The position numbers were made by a program, and so were the translations under genes. From NCBI GenBank assembly GCA_029244465.1, contig JAQWQN010000001.1, forward strand, positions 1 to 7,980: DNA of 7,980 nucleotides, given 5' to 3'. The notes beneath the pieces were generated by a model. That model was not told the origin of the DNA and did not search any database. It saw only the letters and a list, made by a program, of their open reading frames with translations. This stretch comes from Pseudomonadales bacterium. GTDB taxonomy: Bacteria; Pseudomonadota; Gammaproteobacteria; Pseudomonadales; Azotimanducaceae. Below, piece by piece: positions 7,090 through 7,980 of the stretch; position 1 is the stretch's first letter, and every line of letters begins with the position of its first letter.

Positions 7090-7096
7090 CGAGGTG
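7078..7096 (+). other. Stem-loop spanning the ilvD stop codon
   Basis: ACCTCG (7079-7084) pairs perfectly with CGAGGT (7090-7095), and a possible U-G closing pair lies outside. The 5-nt loop contains the TAA stop. No T-run follows, so it is not a standard intrinsic terminator. It could protect the 3' end or affect read-through into the downstream gene. No other terminator or promoter is evident before 7190. Confidence 0.3.
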
Positions 7097-7177
7097 CCAA
7101 ACCAACGGGCTGTCTTCGAGTGGACTTCACACCGTCAAGTCGTTGTGCTTCGATGAAACCTGCCCGAACAAATCCAC

Positions 7178-7182
7178 AGGAG
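7178..7182 (+). promoter_or_regulatory. Strong ribosome binding site that decides a TTG start
   Basis: AGGAG sits 7 nt before TTG 7190. There is no ATG or GTG at a comparable position, and the first zinc-ligand motif begins only eight codons in. TTG is therefore the likely initiation codon. Confidence 0.65.
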
Positions 7183-7189
7183 CAGCGGC

Positions 7190-7645
7190 TTGAACCTGGT
7201 TGATCAAGGCGGTTGCCAATGCGGCGCATGTCGCTATGAGATAGACACTCAACCCTTCGTTGCCTACGCCTGTCACTGCCGCGCATGTCAGAAGCTAACG
7301 GCCAGCGCCTACCTGACCTGCGTACAAGTGCCCGGCGAAGACATTGCATTCAGCAGAGGTATGCCAAGTAGCCACGTCCGCGAAACTGATTCAGGTAATC
7401 AACTGCGAACCTTCTTCTGCCAAAGCTGCGGATCGACTCTGTACGCCGAAAATTCCGCCCGTTCCCGTGTCCGCACACTACACCTCGGCTCCTTAGATCA
7501 TCCTGATCGTGTTGAGGTGACCACGCATATTTGGATTCGGCGAAAACTACCCTGGATCAAGTTACCTTTTGATCATCGCCTCTATCCTGAAGCCGGGGAT
7601 TGGACTGCGGACTACGCCGCTGACCCCACCCGCTATCGCGTCTGA
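7190..7645 (+). CDS. GFA-family (CENP-V/GFA fold) zinc-binding protein
   Basis: A 151-residue protein with the complete cysteine pattern of the GFA family, named after the glutathione-dependent formaldehyde-activating enzyme Gfa. CQCGAC (C9, C11, C14) is at the N-terminus, then CHCRAC (C28, C30, C33, with H29), and FFCQSCGS (C77, C80). Together these form the structural and catalytic-type zinc sites. The C-terminal part contains HLGSLDHP and HIWIRRKLPW, as in many short family members. The family is broad and most members have no proven substrate, and formaldehyde-glutathione chemistry should not be assumed. Translation starts at TTG with a strong AGGAG. It lies 100 nt after ilvD on the same strand with no clear terminator, so it may be a read-through gene of that operon. 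No functional tie to arginine or branched-chain synthesis is visible. Confidence 0.85.
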   Translation: MNLVDQGGCQCGACRYEIDTQPFVAYACHCRACQKLTASAYLTCVQVPGEDIAFSRGMPSSHVRETDSGNQLRTFFCQSCGSTLYAENSARSRVRTLHLGSLDHPDRVEVTTHIWIRRKLPWIKLPFDHRLYPEAGDWTADYAADPTRYRV

Positions 7646-7771
7646 CGAAAAACCTCTCCTGGCTACTTTTGTCAGCAGGATCCGCAGCTGTTCTCGTCAA
7701 CCAGGTCATCAACGTCGTCGTTTGGCAATCATATGGCATATCGTCGACACCCCGCACCAGTGTATCTTGCT

Positions 7772-7793
7772 GACTCGATTCGGAATACGAGTC
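7772..7793. repeat. Imperfect 22-bp inverted repeat in the 3' intergenic region
   Basis: The arms are GACTCG (7772-7777) and CGAGTC (7788-7793), separated by 10 bp that carry a further small palindrome (ATTC/GAAT). It lies about 130 bp after the GFA gene. It may be a hairpin at the operon's 3' end or a protein-binding site. No T-run follows on either strand. Confidence 0.35.
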
Positions 7794-7808
7794 GCCGGCG
7801 CAGAATAA

Positions 7809-7826
7809 TCACGCCATCTGGCGTGA
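7809..7826. terminator. Perfect 7-bp stem, 4-nt loop hairpin (possible terminator)
   Basis: TCACGCC and GGCGTGA pair exactly around ATCT. On the plus strand it is followed by GCCGCGC, not a U-run. On the minus strand it is followed by TTATTCT, so it looks more like an intrinsic terminator for leftward transcription. It could still act as a simple 3' hairpin for the GFA gene transcript. It sits between the GFA gene and a candidate promoter at 7879. Confidence 0.4.
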
Positions 7827-7878
7827 GCCGCGCAAACAATAGACAAGCGAGCATCCAACTCTGGAAAAAGTAGCGCTT

Positions 7879-7906
7879 TTGGAAGATGCTATCGCCTCCG
7901 TACAAT
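7879..7906 (+). promoter_or_regulatory. Candidate sigma-70 promoter for the gene at the right edge
   Basis: TTGGAA (7879-7884; 4 of 6) and TACAAT (7901-7906; 5 of 6) are separated by 16 bp. Transcription would start near 7913, giving a leader of about 20-25 nt that holds the ribosome binding site of the ORF at 7936. The order hairpins, promoter, Shine-Dalgarno and ATG is coherent and suggests a new transcription unit. Confidence 0.4.
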
Positions 7907-7935
7907 CGGTCGTCACAACAAACGAAAGGGACACT

Positions 7936-7980
7936 ATGTTGGCCAGGGACGCTGTCCGCCACGTCAATGATTTTGACAAG
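7936..7980 (+). CDS. Start of an unidentified gene, truncated by the window edge
   Basis: ATG 7936 follows AAAGGG with 5 nt spacing, and a plausible promoter lies just upstream. Only 15 codons are visible (MLARDAVRHVNDFDK), open to the edge. That is too little to assign a family. The existence of a gene is inferred from the ribosome binding site, the promoter and the lack of any other gene in the preceding 290 bp. Confidence 0.5.
   Translation, partial: MLARDAVRHVNDFDK

Noticed and set aside
7731..7741. Short palindrome ATATG-G-CATAT.
   Set aside because: Five-bp arms around a single base are expected by chance and nothing nearby gives it meaning.
7569..7808. 79-codon plus-strand ORF running from within the GFA gene into the intergenic region.
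   Set aside because: It begins inside the GFA gene in another frame with no ribosome binding site, and its composition looks random.
7729..7962. 77-codon minus-strand ORF across the right intergenic region.
   Set aside because: It would overlap the better-supported promoter and start at 7879-7938, and no domain is recognisable.
1..7980. Mobile elements, CRISPR arrays, tRNA or rRNA genes, defence genes.
   Set aside because: No transposase or integrase motifs, regularly spaced repeats, or RNA-gene sequences were seen. Gene content is housekeeping.

Overview
The window looks like a chromosomal core-metabolism segment from a gammaproteobacterium. The evidence is a long, fused amino-acid-kinase/GNAT ArgA of the E. 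coli/Pseudomonas type, an E. coli-type ArgE with every metal ligand in place, and a PilB/GspE-like ATPase lying next to argE. From memory, an uncharacterised ATPase of this kind also lies near argE and argA in Pseudomonas (PA5210 region). G+C looks moderate (low-to-mid 50s by eye). I see no insertion sequence, phage gene, CRISPR array, tRNA or rRNA, and no marked compositional break.

Layout. The left third (1-2683) is on the minus strand: the first ~218 codons of ilvE (branched-chain aminotransferase, running off the left edge), preceded by a 646-aa orphan secretion-type ATPase. A divergent 223-bp intergenic region (2684-2906) separates this from a plus-strand block. That block holds argE (GTG start), argA (2 nt after argE), ilvD (32 nt after argA) and, about 100 nt further on, a small zinc-binding GFA/CENP-V-fold gene with a TTG start. 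A 290-bp intergenic stretch follows with two inverted repeats and a plausible promoter. It leads into the first 15 codons of an unidentified gene at the right edge.

How the genes work together. ArgA commits glutamate to arginine synthesis by N-acetylation, and ArgE later removes that acetyl group from N-acetylornithine. IlvD makes the 2-keto acids from which IlvE produces valine, isoleucine and leucine, with glutamate as amino donor. The two glutamate-linked pathways are therefore interleaved around the ATPase. The ATPase has no visible link to amino-acid synthesis and no secretion or pilus partner in the window.

I did not find a convincing undescribed system. The observations most worth a second look are: a 13-codon ORF with four Arg codons just upstream of argE; a 14-codon ORF overlapping the ilvE start by ATGA; an approximately eight-residue insertion in the acetyl-CoA loop of ArgA; and the orphan ATPase itself.
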